A stretch of DNA of 64,000 nt from Guillardia theta CCMP2712 (Eukaryota; Cryptophyceae; Pyrenomonadales; Geminigeraceae). Of this stretch, positions 1 to 10,520 are shown in pieces (within the stretch, counting starts at the first letter, position 1; every line of letters begins with the position of its first letter). The notes under the pieces are model-generated. The model saw only the letters and a program-made list of their open reading frames with translations. It was not told where the DNA came from and did not search any database. Position numbers and translations under genes: made by a program. The stretch is taken from positions 671,998-735,997 of the forward strand of contig NW_005434661.1 in the NCBI RefSeq assembly GCF_000315625.1, in the 5' to 3' direction.

Positions 1-1593
1 CCCACCCAGAATCAGAGCATATGAAAACCATGCGTATAAGGGCATCCCAGTCTTTTCTGACAAGTCGGGCAAAGATCTTCTCCGCGGCCTTCTGCGAGCA
101 TGCTCGAGCGCTGATAGTCGTGTAGTCTGAGCTTGGGACCAGGTGAATCAGTCTCGATGGCGATCCCAGGTCTTCGTTCCCTGCTGCTATCATCTTTTTG
201 TTTAGCGACGACATTGAGGTTATCGTCTGTATCGCCTGCTCAAGTGTCTCTAAAGGCCTCATTATGACATTCCTCGGTACGTTCCCCCAATCCTCGACGA
301 CATTCTTTGCTTCTTCTTCGTTCACGCGACCCCCTTGCATCTTGATGAAGATTGACATCTCCTCATCAGTCCATGTTGGTAGAAAATATCGCCCAGCTCC
401 ATTGTTCAGAATGTCCTTGAACCCTCTGAGCTTGGGTGGAGCCAGTATGATTGTTCTCAGCGAATCCTCTAACACGTAGTTCCCCTGACCTTCGTACAAG
501 TCGCAGATGTACCACCCGCGGAAAGTGATGAGAAAGGGTGCAAAAACTGTCACATCCCTAAACCGACTCCATTCTGCCCCATCAAAGTACCAGTACTCGG
601 CTCCTACCTGATAGACTACTTCCTCATCAGAGCCGAGAAGCTGAAGAAGAAAGAAGTAGGCAAAGCATGACTTCCCTATCCCTGGACTCCCTGTGAGGAT
701 GACCTGGCCGTTCTTCGGCTTCTCCGTGTCTAAGCGGAAGTACTCTGCAATCAGCTGCTTCATCTCGAAGTAGCAATCTCGTAGGAACAGCTGATTTCCA
801 AAAATCTCATTCCCTCCCAAGAAGGTCGAGAAGCTGACAATCTCTTGAGCTGAGTAAGTCTTGCCCGCCCTCGCAACCTTGCAAAGCTCGTTCAAGAAGG
901 ACAGCAACATGTCGCCTATCAGTCCGTCAGTGCCTTCAGTCGTCAAGGTAGTGCAATGCGAGCATCACCTTCAGGTTTTGACAGAAAGCCTTGAGGATTC
1001 TTTGAACCTTGAGCCCTCTTCACCTCGATGAGTAGATCGCGAAGCTGCTCCTCTTCCTTTCGAAGCTGCTCCTCTTCCTTTCGAAGCTGCTCCTCTTCCT
1101 TTTGAAGCTGCTCCTCCATGTCGCGATTGAGCACTTGTTTCTCTACCTCTCTGATCTGTCGGTTGACCTGATCTATCTCCTCCTCCACTCTAGCAATCTG
1201 CGCCTCTAGAGAGATCATTTCCTCACGATCTCCTCCTCGCCGTATCATGGACATCGGCATCCTCCCGGGCACTCCCTTTCTCCTATGCTCTGCATACTCA
1301 CGCATGTTGAGACTCGAAGTGCGACCTCTGCATGTACCGGCTTCATTGCCTTTGCGCATGTAGCTCGAGACAGCAGTCCTCCTCGGCGGGATGGATACAT
1401 CGAGTGCGCAGGGGCAGAAGGCATGGATGGCAGGAAGGAGCATAAGGGCGATGAGAGGCAGAGAGGGAACACCGGTTCCTACCATGGTTGGAGGTGCGCG
1501 ATTTCGTGAGAAGAGAGTGTACGGAATCCACCACCCACCCTTCCATTCCAATTTTCCCGGTAGACGCAGTACCCCAGCCACCCCCATGTTCAT
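1..1593 (-). CDS. Crinkler/RHS-type P-loop NTPase, 3' part (runs off the window)
   Basis: The minus strand encodes a coiled-coil N-terminal part with repeated EEQLRK units (about 1035-1130), then a P-loop NTPase domain with Walker A GSPGIGKS near 668-694. Downstream come aromatic-rich segments (EYWYFDGAEW) and WTDEEMSIF, as in the NTPase region shared by Crinkler effectors and trypanosomatid RHS proteins. Such proteins use ATP hydrolysis and often end in a nuclease-like domain; that end lies outside the window. A 35-nt GT-AG intron at 934-968 restores frame (KPEG joins TDGLIGDM). The start is uncertain: the first ATG (1593) gives a long low-similarity leader, and later ATGs near 1250 are possible. 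Family call from motifs only. Moderately sure. Confidence 0.62.
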
Positions 1594-1608
1594 TAACAGG
1601 TTAAAAAT

Positions 1609-1707
1609 GGAATAAGGAACCTGCCCTGGAATAAGGAACTCAGCGGCGGGGCAGGTTCTAATAAGGCACTGAGGTTCCTTATTATTCCAGGGCAGGTTCC
1701 TTATTCC
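1609..1707. repeat. Inverted repeat heading the 19-bp minisatellite
   Basis: Arm 1609-1639 and arm 1674-1707 are near-perfect reverse complements (the right arm has three extra bases), separated by a 34-nt loop. Each arm is made of the same unit as the minisatellite that follows, so part of the array has been inverted. It could form a long hairpin. Confidence 0.85.
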
Positions 1708-1997
1708 AAGGGAGGTTCCTTATTCCAAGGCAGGTTCCTTATTCCAAGGGAGGTCCCTATTCCGGGCCAAGGCAGGTTCCTTATTCCAAGGCAGGTTCCT
1801 TATCATGTATCTCCAAGGGAGGTTCCTTATTCCAAGGGAGGTTCCTTATTCCAAGGCAGGTTCCTTACTAAGTTATTCCAAGGGAGGTTCCTTATTCCAA
1901 GGGAGGTTCCTTATTCCAAGGGAGGTTCCTTATTCCAAGGGAGGTTCCTTATTCCAAGCCTTGAAGGGAGGCGGGTTCCTTATTCCAAGGCAGGTTC
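1674..1997. repeat. 19-bp minisatellite (AGGTTCCTTATTCCAAGGG type)
   Basis: Roughly 16 head-to-tail copies of a 19-bp unit, AGGTTCCTTATTCCAAGGG, with small variants (GGG/GGC, a few insertions). An ORF across it is a by-product of the repeat. No coding or regulatory role is visible. Confidence 0.9.
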
Positions 1998-2029
1998 CCG
2001 GTTAATCAAGTTCCAAGCCTCAGCCTGAC

Positions 2030-2570
2030 AGTGAAGGCAGGCCCGGCCCTTATTCCAACCGTGACAAGAGCCCTTCGGAACCGTAACTGCCCGGCCCGGC
2101 CCTCACACACTTCGCGCCGGGCGCAGAATACCGTCGAAGCCTTGAATGCTATGCGACAAGAGGCAGCCGCAATCAAGCAACGGCCGCAGCACTGCCGCAG
2201 CCTCCGAGATGCTGTACTCCGGGCCGACTCACTGTGCAAATCAGGCGGCGGCGGCCGCTCCTCAGGCTCCCGGGCCCTGCCACTGCCAGCCTGAGGCTGT
2301 GCACGGTGCCACGGTGCCCCATCATGGCATGACAGTGATCAGACCTCGGAAGTTCAGAGTCGGAAGTCGGAGGTTGGAAGCCAGTCACGATAGCAGAGGC
2401 CCCTAGTTCGGTGGATCGGACTGAGGCGGCCCGCCGGCCGGCGTCACCCGCCGCGCCGCGCGCCTGCCATGTCAGTGATACAGGCCGGCCCGGGTTGCGG
2501 CGTGTCCGATCAGGCGGCCCGGCGGCGGCGCTGGTACCGGCGGGCCCGGCTGGCGATGTACTACCGGTAC
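2030..2570. other. GC-rich non-coding island
   Basis: Very GC-rich stretch with many GCCCGG/CGGCCC words, unlike the AT-richer flanks. No convincing gene is seen. Related GC-rich patches occur near 19.7, 24.9, 28.8 and 43.7 kb. 2570-3017 beyond it holds only a few ACCCCTACCCCC-like motifs and no gene. Confidence 0.5.
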
Positions 2571-3017
2571 CCCATTCAGTCAGCTCTAATAGTACCCTCT
2601 AGCACCTCCAGTACCCTCACGCAGCTCTTTTGCTTCGGTTTGAGGCAATCTTTAAAATACCCCCTGCATTGCACCCCTACCCCCAATATCGGCTCCTTCT
2701 TGCGCACATATCAATGTATACCCATATCTCCCACTTGTTATAATTGTAACATCGAGTAATAGTGACATACCCTTTACCCTTGATGTTGGAGGATGTTACA
2801 ACTGGTTTAGATTTGAATGGACCCCTCCATGATTGACACCCAGCCCTCCATCTTTATTCTGGTCCCCTACCCTTCACCTCTACCGCCCTTCCCCAAAAGA
2901 TACCGATCTCATGGCGTGAAGTGGCTGCGTGATGGGCTGAAGAACAGCGAGGAAGAGTCAGAGGAGGGAAAGAAGATTTGATGGACTATGTGTGAAGCGA
3001 GTGGGTTGAAGAATAGG

Positions 3018-3194
3018 ATGAAACAGGTGCAGGGAAAGCGTGCCCTTGTTGGAAAGAAGTTGGAGGGAGGCTGTCCGTTCCGCCAATCCAAAAAATGCAC
3101 TGGGCAGGTGGCAATGAGGCGACGTTCCGAGAAAGGGGCAGTGAAGATTTCATGCATTATACTGAGAAAGGAGAGGTTTGTCACAAGAAGATAG
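3018..3194 (+). CDS. Hypothetical short basic ORF (doubtful)
   Basis: A 58-codon ORF starting at an ATG, rich in Lys/Arg, with CPFRQSKKC and a later Cys. The Cys and basic residues loosely recall the zinc-binding gene that begins at 3959 and it might be an upstream exon or a decayed copy, but no splice link could be shown. 3195-3958 has no other recognisable gene. Confidence 0.18.
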   Translation: MKQVQGKRALVGKKLEGGCPFRQSKKCTGQVAMRRRSEKGAVKISCIILRKERFVTRR

Positions 3195-3958
3195 GCCCTC
3201 TCGTTGTACGTGGTTGAGATATTTCCAGGCTCGCATGGCAAGCGAGTTGTGGAGGGGGAGGGAAGCCAGTCATTTTTGGTAGTCAGTTGGGAGAGGATGA
3301 TTTTTTCTTCAGCCCAGCTATTCCTCTGTTTTCTTTCTGTTACCCAACATTCACTTGCTCGCCTTCACGAGTTCAAGGATTATGTGCACCATCACTTTGT
3401 GAAATGATTTGCTGATGATTTGCGACCCATATCTTTGGCACAAGAAATCATGCTGCCAACGACGTTTGCTCATGTCGAGAGATAAGCTCTTTACTTGGAG
3501 ACCATGGATGATTGTGAATGTAGATTTTTTTATGGCTGCAATATCACTGGCATAAGAGTGGCTTGAACTACATGTGGAGCTTGGCCAACTGCTCATGATA
3601 GTTTTCGTCCTGACATGTTTATGGTGCACATATATTTATGATGTGTGAGATGCTTGAGAGGGACTCTGGGAAAGACACGTACCTAATGGTGCCTCGAGTG
3701 TACAATGATATTTTGAAATCGAACCAGACTTTCAAAAGAGTTGATGGATTTTGTGAGCGGATGATCTAGAGAAACAAAATATTTGATGCCATTATCTTTT
3801 ATGAATTTTGCCATGTAAAAAACTTCTGACGGTTATCTGACGCCCTTTTTACAGGATTACTTGAAATGAAAACGAGCTAGAAGAAAGTGAACAAAAATAC
3901 CCATACCAATGTGCTGTGTTTTCTGCCAGTTAATGTTGTTGTAACTTATGCAAGCAGA

Positions 3959-5363
3959 ATGTGCTCTCCCATCCTTGATTCCGGGAATCCTACGGGAGTT
4001 CTCAATGCTTCAGAGCAACCGGGAATTCCCTCTGGTTGGAACGGGGAAGATCCGAAAGGAACGGATTCAAAATTGAAGATACAGACATTGAAGGAATTGA
4101 GTGAGTCCGGTGGGCAATACGTCATCGGAGAAGGGGTAGATCTGCTGATCCAAGATTGAATTGAATCTAATGCAATATTAGGTTGAATTGCAAAAATGGC
4201 TCGAGCAAGATGGGCCAACTGAAGTCACACAAACTGATTGGCGTTTGCACAAATCCAAGATTGACTCCTCCGTTATATGCAAGCATCATTTCAGGTTTTT
4301 AGCCCGAAGTTCTTTTGCTGCTAGCGCCATGACTGTAGTATTTGCTCAGTATGGACATCAAGAAAACTGAAAGGCGGCACCGACATATTCCTAGCGACTT
4401 GCTTGAAGTGGATTTGTCATTTTGCAAACCGGCAGTCAAAGACCGCAGTGATCAAAGGGTCATATACGAATTGCTGTATGTTTGCAGAGGCAACAGGAAG
4501 GATGGGAGCAAATGCCAACGGAGTAGGAAGGATTTGAATGTGAGATTGCTCTTACCCTCAAATAACTGTCGTTGATGTCGATATCAGGGGAAAATTGTTG
4601 ATGGATGGTGCACTGGATTAGGTCATTGCAGCCCTGGATGTGAGTTTGAAACATGCACCTTGGCCTGCAAGGATGTTTGATTTACACCTTCTGTCAGGCT
4701 CCTGGGATCGGCGCTCAGCTGTACACTTGTGCGGCATGACGTTGAGGATCACTGCAACAGCGCAAATGATCCTCGATGGACAAAGATGTGTTACAATCAA
4801 AGGTTGGCACGTGCCTTCTGGATCGAATGAGGTGGCCGTTATCCAATCTTGGACACAAATTCCAGCAGGTTAGAGGCTGTCAGATAACGATTTTGTATGT
4901 AACTTGGGGGGCAGGATCAAAAGATCCTGCGTGGAAAGGCAACTCTGCGTCAAGGCAGTTGGAAAAGAAGAGAAAGTTAGAACTTGCCAAGAGACCTATT
5001 GATCAAGTCATTGGGGTACTTTTTTGTTATTTCTATTCGATGTTTTGACGCTGTGCCAAGCAGTGTCAGGCTCCTGTGCAGAGTCCCAAGAGGCACAAGA
5101 GCAGGCATTCTCATTCAACTACTTTGATGCCTGGGAATCGTCGACAGCTGGCAGAGAGAGAAGTGATGATGTTGCAAGAAGAAAGCAGGAGACAGCACGA
5201 GGCAGAACTAAAGATGCAGAACGAGCTCAGGGCAAAGCTTATCAAGTCCGGAATTCACGTTGACACGGCTTCGGATGAGGCAGCTCGGGTTCAGGAATCT
5301 TCTACCACATCGACAGCATGGCATAGGTCTGCCAATTTGTTTGATCTGGTTTCTCATGGTTGA
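3959..5363 (+). CDS. Cys/His-rich, probably zinc-binding protein, seven exons
   Basis: Seven exons join in frame: 3959-4135, 4182-4294, 4350-4539, 4588-4639, 4698-4868, 4915-5015 and 5064-5363, with introns of 46-59 nt. The centre has spaced cysteines and histidines (YVCRGNRKDGSKC, WCTGLGHCSPGC, HLCGMTLRI, QRCVTIKGWHVPSG). This loosely recalls the C-C-H-x-H zinc fingers (FLYWCH/WRKY/MULE-associated) that bind DNA, but I do not recognise a named family. The C-terminus is basic (SPKRHKSRHSH) and then a glutamine/glutamate-rich helix with coiled-coil character. An ATG at 3959 is the first in the open frame; upstream exons cannot be excluded. Gene structure is fairly sure, function is not. Confidence 0.55.
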
Positions 5364-5987
5364 ATTACCTTCCGCAGTTCTGTTGCGTGCTTGAGAGTTT
5401 TGGCATGGTTAGAAAGTGCTGAACAGATGAGCAAGGAGGACGAGAGCAAGGACTCTTCGAAATTCCCCTCCAGTGTTTGAAGAATTCCCCATCAGACCAG
5501 GCTCTGTCGCCGTCTGAATGAGACCCAAAATCCCCGATTTCGTCATCTTGTGTACCATATTTAATTATTTTAGCTGGTCTATGATCGTTCTGTACTGCTT
5601 GTAATACTTAGATTGGAATTTCTTTAGACAAAACTAAAGCAAAATGGTTCTGGGAAAGGCGGGGGTCGGAGAGGGGTCAAAAAGATGTAATAGGGTCTGA
5701 AAGCATCTTCAATTATGTCCACTCATTGCTTTCGCCTGCAACACGCGTCTGAGAAAACCCAGAAATTCGAGCACACCATGCTACCTGAAGAAAGAGACTT
5801 CTAGGAATGGAAAAGTTTGCAAAATCTTGTCCAGGCAGTAATCCCTCCTGACATTAAAATCAGTACAGGTTCTGCCATCATCTTCAGCTCCGCGGGACCT
5901 CGAATCCCAGGATATCGTGAAGGCATATTCAGGATACAAGAGCATGCCAGTGGGCCCACCTGAACAGCTCATTCAGATCGATACCAC
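5364..5987. other. Intergenic, 3' flank and spacer
   Basis: Moderately AT-rich. Holds GGGGGTCGGAGAGGGGTC at about 5661-5678, one of the G-rich motifs seen near gene ends. Short reading frames in 5780-5980 could be an upstream exon of the next gene, but no consistent splicing was found. Confidence 0.4.
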
Positions 5988-6262
5988 ATGAAGCTGCGTT
6001 CGAACTTTACCAACTATCAGCAGATTCCGGACAAACGCCCTCCCCCGTCTTGGCGAAAAAAATGCTTGCGACGCTATCAGTGCAAGCATGCCTACGGTGA
6101 CCTATCCCAGTCCGCGCATGAGAGCAGGTACATGTAATACTCTCCTCACCTTCGTTCTGTTCTCTTTCCTCCAGTGCGACAGAGAGAACAAAGACTATGC
6201 CAATCAAATTTGTCAAGCAATGTGCAGGCAAGTTACATGATGGCAAATGTCCCTGGCAGTGA
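5988..6262 (+). CDS. Small basic cysteine-containing protein, two exons
   Basis: Exons 5988-6127 and 6175-6262 around a 47-nt GT-AG intron with a clear pyrimidine tract. They join in frame into about 75 residues, ending KQCAGKLHDGKCPWQ. Basic (PDKRPPPSWRKKCLRRYQC) with five cysteines and no signal peptide. Family not recognised. It may be the 3' end of a longer gene, as reading frame is partly open upstream of the ATG. Confidence 0.42.
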
Positions 6263-6299
6263 CGGGATGACTCGAATAAAGACATTGGTCGTCTGCTCT

Positions 6300-6795
6300 G
6301 TTTGCTCCACTGCTTCCTGCCTCCATCTTGCTTGCTCGCTGTCTCGCTCACTATCTCGCTCGCTGTCTCCCTCCTTCCCTCCCTCCCTCCCTCTTCGATC
6401 CTCTCTCTTCCCTCCCTCCCTCCTCCCTCCTTCTCTCCTCTCCCTCCGTCCCTCCCTCCCTCCCTCCTTCTCTCCACTCCCTCCGTCCCTCCCTCCCTCC
6501 ATCCTTCTCTCCACTCCCTCAGTCCCTCCCTCCTCGCTCCTCTCCCTCGCTCTCTCCCTCTAAGCTACACTCTTCTCTCTCCCTCCCTCCCTCATCGCTC
6601 CCTCCCTCTTCGCTCTCTTCTCCCTCCCTCCCTATTCGCTCCCTCCCTCTTCGCTCTCTTCTCCCTCCCTCCCTCTTCGCTCCCTCCCTCTTCTCCCTCC
6701 CTCTTCGCTCCCTCTCTCTTCTCCCTCCCTCTTCGCTCTCTCCTCGCTCTCCCTCGCTCTCTCCCTCGCTCTCTCCTCTCACCTGCGCGGATCCT
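6300..6795 (+). repeat. CT-rich low-complexity tract
   Basis: About 500 bp of CCTCCCTC/TCTCCCTC simple sequence. ORFs on both strands here (Ser/Pro/Leu-rich one way, Arg/Glu-rich the other) are artefacts of the repeat. Confidence 0.9.
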
Positions 6796-6865
6796 TCAGC
6801 CTGCTCTCCGGCCATCACCAGACACTTGCCAGCCCCTCATCCCACCTTAACATCTTTACTCAAAG

Positions 6866-7898
6866 TTAAGTTAAAATCAGGATCTTGGTGACTACAATGT
6901 CGGGAAGCTCAGCAGTATAGAATTCGTCCATCGCCCTTTCAACATGGCGAATGGTGAGAAAGCACTTGGCAGTAGGACTTCTGTCATTGGAATCTTCAAG
7001 AGATTCATGCTCTTCACTCAAGAATGCTTCGGATGACATCACGTCTATCCTCTAATGGCATTGACTGGAAGTTTTCGTACATTGTATGTGCGAGGAGAGC
7101 GAATGCTGTGTTGATATTGCGGTTCTGGTCTTGGCTAATAAGTTCAGGCCTTACATGCATGGTAACCTGCATGGTGGCATGTCAGCACTCTGGTGCATTC
7201 CAGCTCGCTGGTTACCTTGAGCGATAATCGTGTATTTGCTCTTGTAGCTCACCAACAGTGTCATAGTGCGAGGTGCCCCAATGTCTGATTTTCTTACACA
7301 ATGACTTGTGCTTTTGCCGATGATTCGTTACTTGACTTCGAAGCTTTTGCGCGTCGGTAGTATGTGCAGCTGGAATTCATCATGATGCATTTTAGCATCT
7401 GCTCCATGTTGAAACGAGGCGAAGTAATGAAGGAAACCATTGTCGAAGCCCTCTGCATTCTGTCCAAAGAGGTCACCTAGGAGCGTAAACTTTGCTTGTT
7501 TATGAAGTGTTGATGGTATGCTGGCTCAGCTTGAGATAAATAGACGCTACTTGTAGCAAGCTATTCATCCGCGTCGCTTATCTTCAAAGTTGCGTGCCTG
7601 ATGTGTCTGCAGAAAACGTAAACATTTCAGCACCAATGCGTCAGTGAACACTGCATAATCCTCCACAGTTTTCAAGTCGATGTCTTTGAAAGCCCATCGA
7701 CAACGTGAACAAGCTTTGGTGCAGATTTGAGGGATCGTCCGAATGCTGTTCGTACTGTATCTCGTCTTACAAATTGGGCATTTCCTCTCTGTTCGCTGTC
7801 GTCTTGCTCATGTTAAGGATGCAGAGCAGATTGCCCGCCAAAATTCGGATTTGAATGTCTCCCCATGGCGCGTCATAACTCTTGCATCGTTGCCTCAT
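6866..7898 (-). CDS. Probable multi-exon gene with RING-like Cys cluster
   Basis: Several minus-strand segments look coding. One holds KCPICKTRYS followed by ICTKACSRCRWAF, a possible zinc-binding C-x2-C pattern. A second (about 7320-7190) reads SLCKKIRHWGTSHYDTV and joins in phase to PELISQDQNRNINTAFALL, and a third ends ELPDIVVTKILILT with a stop at 6866. Between the last two a 1-nt frame change or a very short intron is needed near 7030-7045. The order of parts is coherent but not every junction is solved. No family assigned; RING-like is an inference. Confidence 0.33.
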
Positions 7899-8143
7899 AC
7901 TCCCTGCATGACCATCGACCGCGATGTGAGGGGTATCAACTGAAATGCACAGCGGCAGGTCACCGGAATGCTGCTGGAGTACTGAATGGGGTTGGCTGAC
8001 TCCCTGTGAGTCGGAGCGATGCAGGGTGGCGGGCAGTTCCAAGTTCAGCGCGGCAATGCAGCCCGTAGGCCCCCGGCTCAGCGGGCGGCAAGACTGACCG
8101 TCTGCTCGCGCTACGGGTGCTAGAGAGAGGGATATATACAAAC

Positions 8144-8596
8144 TTAGTGAATTGAAAGTACTACCGGGATCGGCGCGGGCACTGACCAGGAGGTGCTATG
8201 ACTGACTTTCATCCCCCTCGCATCATCTGAGTCGTCCTGATGACTGAAAGGATCGCCGGCGGTGCTAAAGTCATCCCGGACTGCCAGCGCCTTCCGAACA
8301 TGGCTGACAGGCATCGGAACTAGGGGGAGGAACCCAACTAGAAAAGGCGTTCCACCCTCCTTCGTCAAGCCGAGCTCAGTCAGGGCCTTCCAGGGACGCG
8401 CATGAGTATCCGGGATCCAGGATCGAAGAGTGCAAGACAAGGAACAAAAGCGTCTGCTTGACCTCAAGCTCCTTTCTTTCTCTGATTCACTATAAATAAT
8501 TGGCATCGCAGGATTCCAGAAGTGCTCAATCAAGGGCCCGATTCTGGTCCCAGCTGCAAGGCCCAGCCGATCTACAAACGCCTGACATAATCGCAC
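8144..8596 (-). CDS. Hypothetical ORF, 150 codons (doubtful)
   Basis: Uninterrupted ORF of 150 codons with no recognisable domain, membrane segment or similarity. It starts at an ATG, but composition does not set it apart from non-coding DNA. The surrounding 7899-8646 has no better candidate. Confidence 0.2.
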   Translation of the reverse strand: MRLCQAFVDRLGLAAGTRIGPLIEHFWNPAMPIIYSESEKERSLRSSRRFCSLSCTLRSWIPDTHARPWKALTELGLTKEGGTPFLVGFLPLVPMPVSHVRKALAVRDDFSTAGDPFSHQDDSDDARGMKVSHSTSWSVPAPIPVVLSIH

Positions 8597-8646
8597 AGCC
8601 TATCGCCGGGCAAGACATCAAACTTCGTTCACTCCTCAAGCCTGCA

Positions 8647-10520
8647 TCACGTCAAAGCCAGACCGCCTGTCAACGCATGCCAGATAATCAGTAGTTGTAG
8701 TGCTTGCAAATGTTCTCCCCATATGAGGCCTCCCCCGCACGCCATGCATCCTGATCGCTGCTGCCCGTGCTCGCATATGCTGCCTCCCCCGCACGCCATG
8801 CATCCTGATCGCTGCCGCCCGTGCTCGCATATGCTCCCCTCCCCGCACGCCATGCATCCTGATCGCTGCTGCCCGTGCTCGCATACGGCTGGCCTCCCCC
8901 GCATTCCTTGCATCCTGATCGCTCCTTGCATCCTGATCGCTGCCGCCCGTGCTCGCATATGCTCCCTCCCCCGCACGCCATGCATCCTGATCGCTGCCGC
9001 CCGTGCTCGCATATGCTGCCCCCCCCGCATTCCTTGCATCCTGATCGCTGCTGCCCGTGCTCGCATATGCTGCCTCCCCCGCATGCCTTGCATTGTGATC
9101 GCTGCTGCCCGTGCTCGCATACGCTGCCCCCCCCGCACGCCATGCATCCTGATCGCTGCCGCCCGTGCTCGCATACGCTGCCTCCCCCGCATTCCTTGCA
9201 ACGTGATCGTCTTCTCCCGTGCTCGCATATGCTTCCTCCCCCGCATCTCTTGCATTCTGATCGCTGCTGCCCGTGATCGCACAGGCTCCCTCCCCCACAT
9301 TCCTTGCAACGTGATCGCTGCTGCCCGTGCTCGCATATGCTGCCTCCCCCGCACGCCTTGCATCGTGATCGCAGCCGCCCGTGCTCGCATATGCTGCCTC
9401 CCCCGCACGCCATGCATCCTGATCGCTGCCGCCCGTGCTCGCATACGCTGCCTCCCCCGCACGCCATGCATCCTGATCGCTGCTGCCCGTGCTCGCATAC
9501 GCTGCCTCCCCCGCATGCCATGCATTGTGATCGCTGCCGCCTGTGCTTGCACATGCTGCCTCCCCTGCATTCCTTGCATCCTGATCGCCTTCTCCCGTGG
9601 TCGCATATGCTGCCCCCCCCACATTCCTTGCATCCTGATCGTATTCTCCCGTGCTCGCATATGCTGCCTCCCCCGCATGCCTTGCATTGTGATCGCTGCC
9701 GCCCGTGCTCGCATATGCTGCCTCCCCCGCATGCCTTGCATTGTGATCGGCTTCTCCCGTGCTCGCATATGCTGCTCCGCCCACACGCCATGCATCCTGA
9801 TCGCTGCTGCCCGTGCTCGCATATGCTGCCTCCCCCGCACGCCATGCATCCTGATCGCTGCCGCCCGTGCTCACATATGCTGCCTTGCCTGCATTCCTTG
9901 CATCCTGATCGCTGCCGCCCGTGCTCGCATATGCTGCCTCCCCCGCATTCCTTGCATTGTGATCGCCTTCTCCCGTGCTCGCATATGCTGCCTCCCCCGC
10001 ACGCCATACAATCTGATCGCCTTCTCCCGTGCTCGCATATGCTGCCTCCCCCGCATGCCATGCATTGTGATCGCCTTCTCCCGTGATCGCATATGCTGCC
10101 TCCCCCGCATTCCTTGCATCGTGATCGCCTTCTCCCGTGCTCGCATATGCTGCCCCCCCCGCATTTTTTGCATTGTGATCGTCTTCTCCCGTGCTCGCAT
10201 ATGCTGCTTCCCCCGCATGCCTTGCAACGTGATCGTCTTCTCCCGTGCTCGCATATGCTGCCTCCCCCGCATTCCTTGCATCCTGATCGCCTTCTCCCGT
10301 GCTCGCATATGCTGCCCCCCCCACATTCTTTGCATTGTGATCGGCTTCTCCCGTGCTCACACACTCCCTTTTTTCCTTTTGTCTCTCTTTTCGTCTCCTC
10401 TCCTTGTCTATCGTCTGCCCTTCCTCCCTCTCGCCCTCTCTCATCTTCCTCTGAGCCCATGTTCCTTCTTCTCTTGCGCGCCTGATCGCTGTATCCTACT
10501 GTGGCTGACATGGCGGACAT
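8647..10520 (-). CDS. Tandem C-x-H-x6-C-x2-C repeat protein, about 30 units, one frameshift
   Basis: After a short leader with RKRRR and acidic/basic stretches, the protein is made of 18-residue units of the form ICEHGRRRSQCKECGGGS: 27 in one frame. Then two extra bases at about 8886-8891 shift the frame, and three more units follow in the new frame before the tail LIWGEHLQALQLL. Each unit has Cys-x-His-x6-Cys-x2-Cys, suited to one zinc ion; this chemistry is inferred. Unit 27 carries an 18-nt internal duplication. Similar CEHG(R/Q)xRSxCKxCGG arrays are, as I recall, known from algae and other protists without a clear function. RKRRR could be a nuclear signal. Start taken at the ATG before SAMSATVGYSDQ; an upstream ATG at 10625 is also in frame. 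Confidence 0.68.
8716..10360 (-). repeat. 54-bp tandem repeat array
   Basis: About 30 copies of a 54-bp unit (18 codons) underlying the Cys/His repeat gene. Because 54 is a multiple of three, all three minus frames and one plus frame stay open over most of the array. Copies differ mainly at the x positions (GRRRS, GQQRS; KEC, MAC), so the cysteines and histidine are conserved. Confidence 0.93.

Noticed and set aside
6302-6891. Ser/Pro/Leu-rich ORFs of 182 and 187 codons
   Set aside because: Pure CCCTCC/CTCTCC low complexity without any folded-domain signature.
8716-10360. Regular 54-bp repeats resembling a CRISPR array
   Set aside because: Units are contiguous with no unique spacers, vary by base substitutions, and encode a conserved Cys/His pattern; the genome is eukaryotic.
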